From: an uncultured Ruminiclostridium sp.
Lineage (GTDB): Bacteria; Bacillota; Clostridia; Oscillospirales; Ruminococcaceae
Assembly (NCBI GenBank): GCA_910579265.1
Contig: CAJTTE010000002.1
Span: 163,542 to 227,541 of the forward strand
Direction of reading: 5' to 3'
Length of the DNA: 64,000 bases
In this document: positions 49,569-57,769 of the stretch, one piece after another
How the letters are laid out: the number at the start of each line of letters is the position of its first letter
Position numbering within the stretch: position 1 is the first letter of the stretch
Position numbers and translations under genes: made by a program
Notes under the pieces: model-generated
What the model saw: the letters and a program-made list of their open reading frames with translations, nothing else
Told to the model about the DNA's origin: nothing
The model's database searches: none

Positions 49569-52500
49569 TTATTTAAAGTAATCCACACCACCCTTAAACA
49601 AAGGCTGGAGCTTATTTCCTTCCACATTCACGGCGCATCTTTCGTCGCTGATACGTTCACTGTGACCCATCTTGCCGAGCACTCTTCCGTCTGGAGAAAT
49701 AATTCCCTCGATGGCGTACATAGAGCCGTTTGGATTGTAAGCAAGCTCCATTGTGGGCTTGCCGCCGAGATCAACGTATTGAGTAGCCACCTGTCCGTTT
49801 TCGATAAGCTTTCTGATGACCTCGTCCTTGGCGACAAAGCGTCCTTCTCCGTGAGAAATGGGCACTGTATGGGTTTCTCCCACCTTGCAGTGCATAAGCC
49901 AGGGAGATTTGTCGGTACAGATCTTAGTGTAAACCATCTGAGACTGGTGTCTTCCTATGGTATTGAAGGTAAGTGTGGGATTGTCCTCGGTGAGCGGCTT
50001 TATCTCTCCGAAGGGAAGCAGGCCGAGTTTTATAAGCGCCTGGAAGCCGTTGCATATACCGAGCATCAAGCCGTCTCGGTGATAGAGCATATCGTTTATA
50101 GCTTCCTTGACTTTGGGATTTCTGAAAAAGGCATTGATAAATTTTGCCGAGCCTTCAGGTTCGTCGCCGCCGCTGAAGCCTCCGGGAACGGCAATTATCT
50201 GACTTGTTCCGATAAGCCTTGAAAATGCGTCGACGGATTCCTCCATTGCGGCCGCATTTAGATTCCGTATAACAAAGGTTTCCGATTTGCCGCCGCATCT
50301 GTTGAATGCGTCCGCCATATCGTACTCGCCGTTTGTACCGGGAAATACGGGAATAAGCACCTTAGGTACGGCCGTTTTATTTGCGGGAGCGCAAACGATC
50401 TCACAGCCCTTATCATAAGCAATAGCTTCCGGCGCCTTTTCCGAAGGGGTCGTGTTTTTAAATACCGGTTCAAGCTTAAGATTCCATTTTTCCTCAAGCT
50501 TTGCAATATCAAGCTTGGTTTCTCCGCAGATTATCTCGTATTCGGGAATTGTTTCGCCGATGATACGAACGCCGTCGAGATCTTCCTCGCGGTCTATCTC
50601 TAATATAAATCCGCCGTAAACAGGTGTGAAAAGCTCCTGGTCGGTAAGCCCTTCAAGCCTTGCGCCGATGCGGTTTCCGAGAGACATCTTAAAAACGCCT
50701 TCGGCAATGCCGCCCCCCGCAATGCTCCAGACGGAAATCACGTTCTCGTTCTTAATAAGCTCCTCGATCTTACGGAAAACGGTCTTGACGCTTTTAAAAT
50801 CGGGGAGTCCGTTTTCATCGTATTTTGGAGCAATGTAACCTATCTTGCTGTAGGGTATCTTGAATTCCGCAGAAATAACATTCTCCGCTTTTGCCGTGGA
50901 AACGGCAAAAGAAACAAGCGTAGGAGGAACGTCTATATCCTCGAATGTGCCGCTCATGCTGTCCTTGCCGCCTATTGCGCCGCAGCCAAGCTCAAGCTGC
51001 GCCTTATAAGCGCCGAGAAGCGCCGCAAAGGGCTTGCCCCAGCGTTCGGGATTGTTCTGTGTCCTTTCAAAATATTCCTGGAAGGTGAGCCAGCATTTTT
51101 CCGAGGAACCGCCTGCCGCCACTACCTTGGCTATGCTTTCTATTACCGCCAGCATTGCGCCGTGATAGGGAGACTGTGAGCTGATGATAGGATTAAAGCC
51201 CCAGCCCATTACCGAAGCGGTGTTGGTGTTGTTGCCTCTAACTGGGATTTTAGCGGACATAGCCTGAACGGGAGTTTGCTGAGTTCTTCCGCTGAAGGGC
51301 ATAAGAACTGTGGCGGCTCCGATAGTGCTGTCAAAGCGTTGGATAAGTCCTTTTTGAGAGCATATGTTAAGGTCGGAAACAAGCTCTTCCCAGTCATTTA
51401 CGGTATTCCTTCTGCCTGTTGAGTAATCGACCCGGGGCATTGGCACCGAAACGTCGGTATGCTTTTCCGCTCCGTTGGAGTTCAAAAACTCCCTTGAAAT
51501 ATCACAGATAGTCTTGCCGTTCCAGACCATCTTTAGGCGCGGCTCCTCCTTGACCACCGCGACGGGGGTCGCCTCCAGATTTTCCTTGTTTGCAAGAGCG
51601 ATAAACTTTTGGGCGTTTTCCTTTTCAACCACCACCGCCATTCTCTCCTGAGATTCGGAAATGGCAAGCTCAGTACCGTCCAGCCCGTCATACTTCTTAG
51701 GAACGGCGTTAAGATCTATTTCAAGTCCGTCCGCAAGCTCGCCTATGGCTACCGAAACGCCGCCCGCTCCGAAGTCGTTGCAGCGCTTGATAAGCGTCGT
51801 AGCCTCGGGCTCTCTGAATAATCTCTGCAATTTGCGTTCTTCGGGCGCGTTGCCCTTCTGCACCTCCGCGCCGCAGCTTTCGAGGCTTTCCACGCTGTGG
51901 GACTTGGATGAGCCGGTAGCTCCGCCGCAGCCGTCACGGCCCGTCTTTCCGCCGAGAAGAATTATAACGTCTCCCGGAGCGGGTCTTTCCCGTCTTACAT
52001 TTTCTATGGGAGCGGCGCCGATCACCGCTCCTATCTCCATTCTCTTGGCCATATATCCGGGGTGATAGACCTCGGCGACATGCCCTGTGGCAAGACCTAT
52101 CTGGTTGCCGTAGGAGGAATATCCGGCCGCGGCGGTAGTGGTTATCTTTCTCGGAGGAAGCTTCCCCGGAATGGTCTGATCCACAGGGAGCAGCGGGTCG
52201 GAAGCTCCGGTAACGCGCATAGCCTGATAAACGAAAGAGCGTCCCGAAAGAGGGTCGCGGATAGCGCCTCCGAGACAGGTGGCCGCTCCGCCGAAGGGCT
52301 CTATTTCGGTGGGGTGATTATGGGTCTCGTTTTTGAACATCAAAAGCCACTGTTCGTCCTTGCCGTCCACGTCAACGGTTATTTTAACCGAGCAGGCGTT
52401 TATTTCCTCGCTTTCGTCAAGATCGGGAAGAAGACCGTCGGCCTTAAGCTTCTTAGCCGCCAGCGTGGCGATATCCATAAGGCATACGGGCTTGTTTCCT

Positions 52501-53279
52501 CTGCCGAGTTCTTCGCGGTGGAGCTTATATTCTTTATAGGTTTCGGTGATATAAGGAGCGGCGATATCGGCGCTGTCGATTATGGTGCCAAAGGTGGTAT
52601 GGCGGCAGTGGTCGCTCCAATAAGTATCTATCATTCGTATTTCCGTGATCGTGGGACAGCGGTTCTCGCTTTTGAAATAATCCTGACAGAACTTGATATC
52701 GTCATTATCCATAGCCAATCCGTATTTTTTTACAAAATCGGCAAGTCCGGTTTTATCAAGTTCGAGAAAACCGTTCAGTGTTGCGACTTCGGTAGGTATA
52801 TCATATTTTATCTTAAGAGTATTGTATTTATCAAAACCGCATTCGCGCGCTTCCACTGCATTGATAAGATAATGCTTGATTTTTTCAAAATCCTCATCTG
52901 AGATTTTTCCGTTCAGAATATATATTTTGGCATATTTGACAACGGGTCTGTCTCCTTGGCACAGCATCTGTATGCATTGCGCGGCGCTGTCCGCGCGCTG
53001 ATCAAACTGTCCGGGAAGAAATTCGACCGCAAAAATGCGCTGATCGTCCGAAAGCTCGGGAAGCTCCTGATAAGTATCGTCAACAGGCGGTTCGCTGAAA
53101 ACGGTGGGTATGGCTCTTTTGAAGTTTTCCTCCGTAATTTCCTCGGCGTCATACCTGTTGATCACACGAACGCTTTCAACCCCCTCGACCCGAAGGGCGG
53201 TACGAAGATCCTCCAAAACGGATTTTCCCTCTACGTCATAGCTTGCTTTTTTCTCCACATAAATGCGATAGACTGCCAT
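49569..53279 (-). CDS. purL: Phosphoribosylformylglycinamidine synthase, single-chain
   Basis: A 1236-residue large-type FGAM synthase: it converts FGAR, glutamine and ATP to FGAM in purine synthesis. The long form combines the PurS-like N-terminus, the AIR synthase-like core and a glutaminase. Visible are YWSDHCRHTTFGT, FKNETHNHPTEIEPFGGAATC, GCGGATGSSKSHSVESL and CNDFGAGGVSVAIGELADG (each quoted in part), and the C-terminal class I glutaminase with the Cys nucleophile in MLGICNGFQALIKLG and the His in ISHGEGRF. Length fits the clostridial variant of the single-chain enzyme. AAAGGAAGATT precedes the ATG. Repeat A copy 7 fills the upstream gap. Confidence 0.97.
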   Translation of the reverse strand: MAVYRIYVEKKASYDVEGKSVLEDLRTALRVEGVESVRVINRYDAEEITEENFKRAIPTVFSEPPVDDTYQELPELSDDQRIFAVEFLPGQFDQRADSAAQCIQMLCQGDRPVVKYAKIYILNGKISDEDFEKIKHYLINAVEARECGFDKYNTLKIKYDIPTEVATLNGFLELDKTGLADFVKKYGLAMDNDDIKFCQDYFKSENRCPTITEIRMIDTYWSDHCRHTTFGTIIDSADIAAPYITETYKEYKLHREELGRGNKPVCLMDIATLAAKKLKADGLLPDLDESEEINACSVKITVDVDGKDEQWLLMFKNETHNHPTEIEPFGGAATCLGGAIRDPLSGRSFVYQAMRVTGASDPLLPVDQTIPGKLPPRKITTTAAAGYSSYGNQIGLATGHVAEVYHPGYMAKRMEIGAVIGAAPIENVRRERPAPGDVIILLGGKTGRDGCGGATGSSKSHSVESLESCGAEVQKGNAPEERKLQRLFREPEATTLIKRCNDFGAGGVSVAIGELADGLEIDLNAVPKKYDGLDGTELAISESQERMAVVVEKENAQKFIALANKENLEATPVAVVKEEPRLKMVWNGKTICDISREFLNSNGAEKHTDVSVPMPRVDYSTGRRNTVNDWEELVSDLNICSQKGLIQRFDSTIGAATVLMPFSGRTQQTPVQAMSAKIPVRGNNTNTASVMGWGFNPIISSQSPYHGAMLAVIESIAKVVAAGGSSEKCWLTFQEYFERTQNNPERWGKPFAALLGAYKAQLELGCGAIGGKDSMSGTFEDIDVPPTLVSFAVSTAKAENVISAEFKIPYSKIGYIAPKYDENGLPDFKSVKTVFRKIEELIKNENVISVWSIAGGGIAEGVFKMSLGNRIGARLEGLTDQELFTPVYGGFILEIDREEDLDGVRIIGETIPEYEIICGETKLDIAKLEEKWNLKLEPVFKNTTPSEKAPEAIAYDKGCEIVCAPANKTAVPKVLIPVFPGTNGEYDMADAFNRCGGKSETFVIRNLNAAAMEESVDAFSRLIGTSQIIAVPGGFSGGDEPEGSAKFINAFFRNPKVKEAINDMLYHRDGLMLGICNGFQALIKLGLLPFGEIKPLTEDNPTLTFNTIGRHQSQMVYTKICTDKSPWLMHCKVGETHTVPISHGEGRFVAKDEVIRKLIENGQVATQYVDLGGKPTMELAYNPNGSMYAIEGIISPDGRVLGKMGHSERISDERCAVNVEGNKLQPLFKGGVDYFK

Positions 53280-53360
53280 TTTTTAATCTTCCTTTCTTTT
53301 GTAAAGCGTTTTGTGTCGGATGACGCAAAAACGTATCGGACGGCTTGATTGCATACACAT

Positions 53361-53555
53361 TAGCCGGGGCTGTCTGAAAAGTCGCAGATTGGAGAATTTC
53401 TATTAACTGCGGACGCTGTCCGAGTCAAAGAATACCGGTAGTTATCCCAAAGGAATAACTACGAAATACTCTCGTATTTATCCGCTTTTTTCCTTGAAGC
53501 CGCCGTTGTTTTAGCATAATCGTACTATTTTGCTTTGCTTTAAGATACACCCTGA
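53361..53555. repeat. Repeat family A, copy 7
   Basis: About 195 bp: left GGGGCTGTCTGAAAAGTCG, interior dyad GTAGTTATCCCAAAGG / GGAATAACTAC, right TTTTGCTTTGCTTTAAGATAC. The left end is about 80 bases upstream of the purL start. Confidence 0.75.
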
Positions 53556-53670
53556 TTAAAACCGTTTTTTTCAGAAATGTCCGTTTATACACAAACGGAA
53601 TTTTGAAAAAATATTTCATTCTGTATTATACTTCTTTTTTCGTTTTTTTTCAAGTGGCGTAAAAAGCTTT

Positions 53671-54954
53671 TCACAGTATAACTGCTTCGCAGTAGCCGTT
53701 TTCTGATTTTGTGATTTTTGTAGAAATTATATCGTGTCTTTTGGCTGTTCCGCCGAATATGCGAAGCGGAATATAGTTTTCCGTATAACCGTTGATATAA
53801 TCCGGTTTGGTTTGCTTTTCCACCAGCATTTTATGAACGGTGTTCAGGTTCTTTTCGAAAAATTCTTTTTGTAATTCCCGGGCAGTGTGAAGCATCCTTT
53901 TATATCTTTCCTCTTTGATTTCATTAGATATCTGTTCGTCCATTTTTGCCGCTGCCGTACCCGGACGGACGGAATAAGTAAATACATGGATCTTGGAAAA
54001 ACCGATGCTTTTGACAAATGCGAGGGATTCTTCAAATTCCTTTTCCGTTTCTCCGGTAAAACCGACCATAATATCGGTAGTGATCGAGCAGGAAGGGAAT
54101 GACCTTCTGAGATTTTCCGCTATCACGGCATATTCGTCTGCGGTGTAATGCCGGTTCATTCTTTTAAGTGTGGTTGAACATCCGCTTTGAAGAGAAAGAT
54201 GAAAATGCGGACAAAGTTTTTTTATACCGGACATTCGTTCGATCTCAAACGGAGTCAGAAGCTCCGGCTCAAGGGATGACAATCTTACTCTTTCGATGGA
54301 AGCATTATCCGCTACTACCTTTACGGCGTCGTAGAGACTGTGTCCGTTGTCGCAGCCGTAGCAGGATAAATTTATACCGGTAAGTACTATTTCCTTATGG
54401 CCGTCCTTCGCATGGAAATCTGTTTCCCTTGCTATGTTTTCAAGGCTTCTTGACCTTATCCGCCCTCTTGCCGACGGAATTATGCAGTAAGAGCAGAATC
54501 TGTTGCAGCCGTCTTCTATTTTAATATAGGCCCTTGTTCTGTCACAATGGTGAAAACCTCTGGGCTCGGGATATGTTTTTTCATTTTCTTTTATTTCGCA
54601 TCTGCGTTTGCCGTTTCTGATAAGATCGAAGATGAATTCATGTATATTGTATTTCTGGCTGTTTCCTGTGATAATATCCGCGTCCGTATTTTTCGCGGCC
54701 TCCTGCGGAAATGCCTGTGGATAGCAGCCTGTCAGTACGGTAATTGCTGACGGATAGCTTCTTTTTATCTTTGCCGCAAGACGCACCGCCTTCTTGTCTC
54801 CGTTTTCCGTAACGGTACAGCTGTTTATTATAACTATATCGGGTGTCTGGTTTTCATTAGCGGGAAGAAATCCTGCCGCAAGCATATTACGGGAAATAAT
54901 GTCACTGTCATATTGATTTACCTTGCAGCCCTGGGTATAGACCAAAAAGTTCAT
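53671..54954 (-). CDS. mtaB: tRNA t6A37 methylthiotransferase
   Basis: A 427-residue radical-SAM enzyme that adds a methylthio group to t6A at position 37 of tRNAs reading ANN codons. ATG 54954 is taken as start; an upstream GTG at 54981 also is in frame. The N-terminal cluster cysteines are in YTQGCKVNQYDSD, INSCTVTENGDKKAV and LTGCYPQ. The SAM cluster motif is CNRFCSYCIIPSARG (about residues 140-154). A short TRAM-like domain closes the protein (FGGTAKRHDIISTKI). It has a consensus promoter on the minus strand (55045-55073) and is divergent from the HPr-like genes. Confidence 0.94.
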   Translation of the reverse strand: MNFLVYTQGCKVNQYDSDIISRNMLAAGFLPANENQTPDIVIINSCTVTENGDKKAVRLAAKIKRSYPSAITVLTGCYPQAFPQEAAKNTDADIITGNSQKYNIHEFIFDLIRNGKRRCEIKENEKTYPEPRGFHHCDRTRAYIKIEDGCNRFCSYCIIPSARGRIRSRSLENIARETDFHAKDGHKEIVLTGINLSCYGCDNGHSLYDAVKVVADNASIERVRLSSLEPELLTPFEIERMSGIKKLCPHFHLSLQSGCSTTLKRMNRHYTADEYAVIAENLRRSFPSCSITTDIMVGFTGETEKEFEESLAFVKSIGFSKIHVFTYSVRPGTAAAKMDEQISNEIKEERYKRMLHTARELQKEFFEKNLNTVHKMLVEKQTKPDYINGYTENYIPLRIFGGTAKRHDIISTKITKSENGYCEAVIL

Positions 54955-55044
54955 GTTTTTTACCGTCCGTTTCAGAAGCACGAAATATATTGTTTCATGC
55001 CGTATTTGTTGAATTTAAACAAAAAAATTTTTTTAAGCCTTTAT

Positions 55045-55073
55045 ATTATACAGCATTTAACAAAAATTTTCAA
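55045..55073 (-). promoter_or_regulatory. Promoter of mtaB
   Basis: On the minus strand TTGAAA (55073-55068), a 17-bp spacer and TATAAT (55050-55045). Confidence 0.75.
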
Positions 55074-55100
55074 TTTCTTTTTTTCCTGAAAAAAAGGCTC

Positions 55101-55128
55101 TTGACTTTCGGTAAAAAAGTGCTATCAT
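55101..55128 (+). promoter_or_regulatory. Promoter of the first HPr-like gene
   Basis: TTGACT (55101-55106), a 16-bp spacer and TATCAT (55123-55128), 39 bases before the ATG. Confidence 0.65.
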
Positions 55129-55166
55129 AATCTCTGGAAAAAATCATAAAAAGAAGGCGTATTTTA

Positions 55167-55397
55167 ATGAAAAACGTAAAAATATCATTAGGTTCCCTTG
55201 AAGATATCAAGGAGTTCAACAGGATTACATGCTCCTTTGATTCGCCCGTATCATTGACGATGGGAAACTATAAGGTGAACGCAAAAAGCCTTATCGGTCT
55301 TTTTACCGTAGATACAAATACCAAGGTGGATTTAATGATTGATTCGGACAATTATAAGGATTATTTGTCCAGAATAGACAAATTTTTGGTAGATTGA
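55167..55397 (+). CDS. HPr-like protein lacking the active-site histidine (1)
   Basis: A 76-residue protein with the HPr fold pattern. The region KNVKISLGSLEDIKEFNRIT replaces the usual phosphorylated His loop: no His-Ala-Arg is present and the loop is shorter by about three residues. The second site, equivalent to Ser46 of HPr, is kept in NAKSLIGLFTVD. This is the Crh-like state, i.e. a regulatory rather than sugar-transporting protein, by inference. AAAAGAAGG lies upstream. A very similar gene follows with a promoter of its own. Confidence 0.78.
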   Translation: MKNVKISLGSLEDIKEFNRITCSFDSPVSLTMGNYKVNAKSLIGLFTVDTNTKVDLMIDSDNYKDYLSRIDKFLVD

Positions 55398-55437
55398 CCA
55401 AAAAATAAAAAAAGCTGTAATTATTTTTCCGAAACAC

Positions 55438-55466
55438 TTGCAATCAAAGGAAAAATCTGTTACTAT
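55438..55466 (+). promoter_or_regulatory. Promoter of the second HPr-like gene
   Basis: TTGCAA (55438-55443), a 17-bp spacer and TACTAT (55461-55466), about 47 bases before the ATG at 55513. Confidence 0.65.
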
Positions 55467-55512
55467 AGGCTTATAAAGCCGTAAGGCTAAGATGATTAAG
55501 GAGGGTTTTATT

Positions 55513-55743
55513 ATGGTTGAGTTTAAGGTAAAAATCAGCACGATTAACGATGTTAAAAAATTCGTGAACACGGTATCTAAGTACGATTTCGATGTAGATC
55601 TTATTTCGGGAAGATATGCTATTGACGCCAAGTCCATTATGGGTATCTTCAGTATAGACCTGTCAAAGGAACTGGTTATGAAGGCTCATACTGATAATGC
55701 TGAAATGGTTAAGGCGGATCTGTCCGAGTACATTGTAGGCTGA
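55513..55743 (+). CDS. HPr-like protein lacking the active-site histidine (2)
   Basis: A 76-residue HPr-fold protein. ATG 55513 follows AAGGAGGG. Against Bacillus HPr the match is clear at TVSKYDFDVDLISGRY and DAKSIMGIFSIDLSKE, where the KSIMG keeps the regulatory Ser46. The segment with His15 is replaced by ISTINDVKKFV and is about three residues shorter, so phosphotransfer from Enzyme I is not expected. A terminator follows at 55806. The tandem copies share this loss, so it is old and probably functional. Confidence 0.8.
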   Translation: MVEFKVKISTINDVKKFVNTVSKYDFDVDLISGRYAIDAKSIMGIFSIDLSKELVMKAHTDNAEMVKADLSEYIVG

Positions 55744-55805
55744 GCTTGACCTCTGTCTGCCGTATATCTCCGGAACATAAATCACCGGTTGTATGATCAC
55801 AGTCG

Positions 55806-55840
55806 AAAGCGAAGAGCAGATTGCTTTTCGCTTTTTATTT
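55806..55840 (+). terminator. Terminator after the second HPr-like gene
   Basis: Stem AAAGCGAA (55806-55813) / TTCGCTTT (55827-55834) followed by TTATTT. Confidence 0.7.
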
Positions 55841-55860
55841 CATAAAAAGGAGGAAAATAC

Positions 55861-55929
55861 ATGAATAAATACATGAGTAGAACATTAAATCAAATAGTTG
55901 CGGACCGAGAGGTTTGCACTACATATTGA
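55861..55929 (+). CDS. 22-residue leader ORF upstream of the RNHCP gene
   Basis: ATG 55861 follows AAAAAGGAGG with 8 bases between, a near-perfect site. The product is MNKYMSRTLNQIVADREVC plus TTY, then TGA. The end of the ORF lies in the hairpin GAGAGGTTTGCA / TGCAAAGCCTCTC (55907-55948), with the stop codon in the loop. The RNHCP gene starts 62 bases after the stop. It may be a short protein or a leader peptide. No family recognised. Confidence 0.5.
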   Translation: MNKYMSRTLNQIVADREVCTTY

Positions 55930-55948
55930 CATGATTGCAAAGCCTCTC
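55907..55948 (+). promoter_or_regulatory. Hairpin between leader ORF and RNHCP gene
   Basis: 12-bp stem with one bulged G: GAGAGGTTTGCA (55907-55918) with TGCAAA (55936-55941) and CCTCTC (55943-55948), loop of 17 bases. AAAAGG follows instead of a T run, so it is not a simple terminator. Confidence 0.55.
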
Positions 55949-55991
55949 AAAAGGAAAGTTTTAATATAGTATTTCTTTTGGAGGTAACCCC

Positions 55992-56450
55992 TTGAATAAT
56001 GGAAACACAAACAGAATATCAACGGAAAGAATTGGATCTTCATTACCCGGAAATAAAGGCTTTGCTTGTATAAGCTGTGGAAAAGAAGTCACATACTCGG
56101 GCGCGGGAAGCCGTCACCGCAATCATTGCCCGCATTGTCTTTCAAGCGTGCATTTGGATAACATTCCCGGTGACAGAGCGGCTGGCTGCGGCGGCATAAT
56201 GGATGCTATCGGCATATGGGTAAGAAATGACGGCGAGTGGGCGATAATTCACCGTTGCCGTAAATGCGGACATTTAAGCTCTAACCGCATAGCCGCGGAC
56301 GATAATCCCGTAAAGCTTCTTTTGATAGCATTAAAGCCGCTGACCTTGCCTCCCTTCCCGTTAGACAGGCTTGAGGAGATGATCGAATTTTCAAATACGG
56401 AAAAGAATGAACAGCTTGGCAGCGGCGGTTCGACTGTTGAAAAGCTATAA
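55992..56450 (+). CDS. RNHCP domain protein
   Basis: A 152-residue protein with the RNHCP motif: GFACISCGKEVTYSGAGS, then RNHCPHCLSSVHLDN, which gives the domain its name, and HRCRKCGHLSSNRIAADDN. The four CxxC pairs probably bind zinc, resembling a zinc-ribbon. The start is TTG 55992 with TTGGAGG 9 bases upstream. The last 30 residues are a charged tail. The family's function is unknown. It follows the 22-residue leader ORF and hairpin. Confidence 0.85.
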   Translation: MNNGNTNRISTERIGSSLPGNKGFACISCGKEVTYSGAGSRHRNHCPHCLSSVHLDNIPGDRAAGCGGIMDAIGIWVRNDGEWAIIHRCRKCGHLSSNRIAADDNPVKLLLIALKPLTLPPFPLDRLEEMIEFSNTEKNEQLGSGGSTVEKL

Positions 56451-56502
56451 TTTCTTTTTATAGTACGTTTTTATCTATCTATTGATATTTTTCTGCATAT
56501 TA

Positions 56503-56533
56503 AGGGCTGCCCGGTTTTTATCCGGGCAGCCCT
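56503..56533. terminator. Hairpin between RNHCP gene and apgM
   Basis: Perfect 12-bp stem AGGGCTGCCCGG / CCGGGCAGCCCT with a 7-base loop. T runs are weak on both sides, but its place between converging genes suggests termination. Confidence 0.55.
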
Positions 56534-56562
56534 GTCTGTGTTTATAATTCATTCTGCATATT

Positions 56563-57765
56563 TTAAGATAGGAATTTTTCCATAAGAGTATGTCCGACCT
56601 CAACGTAAACCCCTGTTTTTTCCGCCTTCTCCTCACAAAAGCAGTCAACGCCGTTTACGGCTTTTCGGCTGTCATAAATAAGATAGGGAACTGGCGCGTT
56701 GGTATGAGTTTTAAGCGAAAGGGGAGTGGGATGGTCGGGACAGATAAGGATCTTGATATCCTTTTCCTTAAATGCATCCAGAATAGGCGCTAAAATAAGC
56801 TTGTCAATAAGCTCTATAGATTTTACCTTGTTTTCGATTTCAAAGCGATGTCCGCATTCGTCGGGTGCTTCAACATGTATATAAACAAGATCGCTGCCGT
56901 CTTCAAGAGCCTTGATAGCCGCCTGTGCTTTTCCGCTGAAATTGGTATCTATATATCCGGTTGCCCCTGGAACATTGATGACCTCCATTCCCGTAAACTT
57001 TCCTATGCCCTTAAGAAGGTCAACTGCCGATATCATAGCTCCCTTAAGTCCGTACTTTTCCTCAAAGGGCGTTAAATCCTTTCGAACACCCTCGCCCCAG
57101 AGCCAGATGCTGTTGGCGGGACGAAGCCCCTTTTCCGTTCTTTTTTTATTGACGGGATGATCCTTAAGCAGATCATAGGAACGTTTCATCATTTCAAGAA
57201 GCTTTTGACCGTTTTTGTTTACACCTAAATACTCGGTAATTTTTCTTCCGGTAATGTCATGAGGAGGAGTAAGTGTTCCCACATCAAGAGTACCTTTATC
57301 CCAAATCAAACAGTGGCGGTAGCTTACCCCGCTGTAAAAGCTGAATTCTTCATTGCCCATTTTCTCCTGTATAAAGGCAATAAGCTCTGCTGCTTCCTCG
57401 CTGGATATATCTCCCGAGCAGTAGTCGATCATCGTCTTGTTTTCATATTTTTCATCATCGGACAGCGTAACAAGGTTGCATCTGAAGGAAACGTCGGTAG
57501 GCTTCATATCGATGCCGATACTGCCTGCTTCGAGCGGCGACCTTCCCGAATAGTAAACGGAGGGATCATATCCGAGCACCGAAAGATTGGCCACATCGCT
57601 TCCGGGCTTCAGATTGTCGGCAACGGTCTTTACCAGTCCTATTTCCGAAATGCTTGCAAGCCTGTCCATATTAGGCTTATCCGCAGTTCCCATAGGGGTT
57701 TTCCCTTCAAGATCGTCACGCGGAAGATCAGCCATTCCGTCGCACAGCAGTACAACATATTTCAT
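56563..57765 (-). CDS. apgM: Cofactor-independent phosphoglycerate mutase, archaeal type
   Basis: A 400-residue ApgM-type alkaline phosphatase superfamily enzyme that interconverts 3- and 2-phosphoglycerate. Visible: MKYVVLLCDGMADLP with the metal-binding Asp, the catalytic Ser in SDVANLSVLGYDP (about residue 62), SFRCNLVTLS, YIHVEAPDECGHRFE and ILICPDHPTPLSLKTHTNAPV (quoted in parts). Some clostridial members lie with threonine genes and may act as homoserine kinase; no such genes are here. It is 4 bases after the pseudouridine synthase gene and ends the operon. Confidence 0.9.
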   Translation of the reverse strand: MKYVVLLCDGMADLPRDDLEGKTPMGTADKPNMDRLASISEIGLVKTVADNLKPGSDVANLSVLGYDPSVYYSGRSPLEAGSIGIDMKPTDVSFRCNLVTLSDDEKYENKTMIDYCSGDISSEEAAELIAFIQEKMGNEEFSFYSGVSYRHCLIWDKGTLDVGTLTPPHDITGRKITEYLGVNKNGQKLLEMMKRSYDLLKDHPVNKKRTEKGLRPANSIWLWGEGVRKDLTPFEEKYGLKGAMISAVDLLKGIGKFTGMEVINVPGATGYIDTNFSGKAQAAIKALEDGSDLVYIHVEAPDECGHRFEIENKVKSIELIDKLILAPILDAFKEKDIKILICPDHPTPLSLKTHTNAPVPYLIYDSRKAVNGVDCFCEEKAEKTGVYVEVGHTLMEKFLS

Positions 57766-57769
57766 TTTT

